A model generated the notes under the pieces. It did no database searches. It saw only the letters and a program-made list of their open reading frames with translations, and was not told where the DNA came from. 64,000 nucleotides of DNA from Rhizobium sp. AQ_MP (GTDB lineage Bacteria > Pseudomonadota > Alphaproteobacteria > Rhizobiales > Rhizobiaceae), in the NCBI RefSeq assembly GCF_014237835.1, contig NZ_JACJVI010000009.1, forward strand, positions 1-64,000. The letters run 5' to 3'. A program made the translations under genes and the position numbers. Shown here in pieces: positions 63,275-64,000 of the stretch (position 1 is its first letter; every line of letters starts with the position of its first letter).

Positions 63275-63818
63275 TCAGGGCGCTTTCGAAGGCACTACGG
63301 GCATAGTCGAAAGCGGTGTTTGCCCACCTCGCAGCGGCTTGGTCGTCGTAGACACGCACGTTCTCCATACGATCGGAGAATGCGCGCCAGCTGGAAAAGT
63401 TCCGTGCCTGAGAAAAAAGATGTCGTGCGCCGAATTCGGCCGACAGTCCCAGCGCCTCGGCGCGCTTTGCCAGCAGGCGTGCGCCGAGCGACGAACCTTC
63501 TAGCACATAGAGCAGGCCGACCACCCCTTCGCCTTCCGGCGGATGAAAGGCCGGCTGGTTCTTCGGTCTTGCGGTATCGAGGTCGGCGAGGTCAGCTTCA
63601 AGTTCGGACTGAACCATATGGGGCTGATAGCCATCGAGCTCAGCGGGCAGATCCGTCTGTGACAGCCAGGCTTCGACCGGCAGGCGGAACGTTGCGATGC
63701 CTGTCAGGTACCGCTTGTAGTCGTCGAGCGTCTTGAAGTTGCCGACCATGGCATCCAGTGCGGCGTGCGCCTGGGAAGTGGCCTCTTTGAGAGCGGTGCG
63801 GCGCGGCGGAAGTTCCAT
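63237..63818 (-). CDS. bphO: biliverdin-producing heme oxygenase
   Basis: A 193-residue heme oxygenase that opens heme to biliverdin, iron and CO, giving the chromophore for the phytochrome encoded next. The proximal heme His is in SQAHAALDAMVG (about residue 17), and VGLLYVLEGSSLGARLL is the conserved distal helix. AAAGGAT precedes the ATG. It overlaps bphP by 38 bases in another frame, so the two are co-transcribed and coupled, a common bphO-bphP order. Confidence 0.95.
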   Translation of the reverse strand: MELPPRRTALKEATSQAHAALDAMVGNFKTLDDYKRYLTGIATFRLPVEAWLSQTDLPAELDGYQPHMVQSELEADLADLDTARPKNQPAFHPPEGEGVVGLLYVLEGSSLGARLLAKRAEALGLSAEFGARHLFSQARNFSSWRAFSDRMENVRVYDDQAAARWANTAFDYARSAFESALNANCSDRRPHQL

Positions 63819-64000
63819 GGCAATCCTTTCAGGCTAGCCATCCTATATCGGTGCCAGGTCTCGCGGCACAAGCCCCGGCATCCGTCTGGTGCACCATCTG
63901 GCGGGCAGTTCCCCTCTTTTGCCCCCCGACCTACGTCAAACGACGTATACGGTTTTGCGGCGCAGCATCGGATAGTCCCCCTCAGCAACGGTTAAATTCC
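63819..64000. promoter_or_regulatory. bphO-bphP upstream region with palindrome
   Basis: No gene is seen between bphO and the right edge. A perfect palindrome TACGTC-AAAC-GACGTA lies at 63932-63947, about 115 bases before the bphO start, and could be an operator. No consensus EcfG, RpoH or PpsR-type site was found. Confidence 0.4.

Noticed and set aside
60719..63736. A 1005-codon open frame on the plus strand opposite bphP and bphO
   Set aside because: It mirrors the codon bias of the minus-strand genes, has no recognisable domain, and lies wholly antisense to two firmly identified genes.

Overview
The window looks like a chromosomal segment of an alphaproteobacterium of the order Rhizobiales, most likely family Rhizobiaceae. 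The support is a complete CtrA cell-cycle module (chpT, a stand-alone receiver, ctrA, a fliJ-like gene and sciP/DUF1153), an alphaproteobacterial rpoH, the EipA/DUF1134 envelope protein, a RIME-type rhizobial intergenic repeat, a GGAAC-N16-CGTT general-stress promoter, high GC and strong codon-position GC bias. Species cannot be fixed from the sequence. Both edges fall between genes and no gene is cut.

Layout. 0-9.3 kb: a mixed accessory/core stretch with a lipoprotein lytic transglycosylase, a Cys-rich copper-storage-like protein, a Gfo/Idh/MocA oxidoreductase with a ThuA-like protein, tRNA-Met(CAT), mnmA, a dipeptide epimerase, a spermidine-synthase-like protein, an HpcH/HpaI aldolase, a ribbon-helix-helix protein and glyoxalase I. 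9.3-11.6 kb: a two-gene periplasmic GMC flavodehydrogenase (Tat-signal small subunit plus FAD large subunit). 11.6-14.7 kb: a GT21-type glycosyltransferase, a DedA protein and a small membrane protein, divergent from ung. 14.8-17.6 kb: an amine-oxidase-like flavoprotein followed by an aldehyde dehydrogenase, plausibly one oxidation route. 17.7-18.7 kb: an EcfG-type stress promoter before a DUF1236 gene and a Pro-rich membrane protein.

18.8-36.8 kb is rhizobial core: phosphatase, EamA transporter, purA, a large acidic membrane protein, rpoH with a sigma-32-like promoter of its own, agmatine deiminase, an RluA/RluD pseudouridine synthase, a TrmH/SpoU methyltransferase, a coiled-coil membrane protein, eipA, and then the CtrA block. 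In that block ChpT passes phosphate to CtrA and SciP restrains CtrA output. GANTC sites (CcrM methylation) and TTAA-N7-TTAA-like CtrA boxes lie in the intergenic DNA around these genes.

36.8-55.6 kb is mostly C1-amine and amino-acid metabolism: an isolated DUF2793 gene, cysQ, the four-subunit sarcosine oxidase operon soxBDAG, a metallophosphoesterase, a soluble double-PAS chemoreceptor, a dimethylglycine/sarcosine dehydrogenase-like flavoprotein, and a full branched-chain amino acid ABC transporter livHMGF-DUF6867-livK. 55.6-64 kb is signalling: a LuxR-type response regulator translationally coupled to a hybrid histidine kinase whose N-terminus is an NCS1-type permease followed by a Cys-rich cluster, a DUF5680 protein, and a heme oxygenase-bacteriophytochrome pair (bphO-bphP) with overlapping reading frames.

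No CRISPR array, insertion sequence, prophage or classical defence system was found. The items most worth a second look are the permease-fused histidine kinase with its coupled regulator, the atypical receiver beside ctrA, the promoter-level CtrA/GANTC architecture, the GMC enzyme with a probable iron-sulphur triad, and the inverted heptamer arrays near 55.7 kb.
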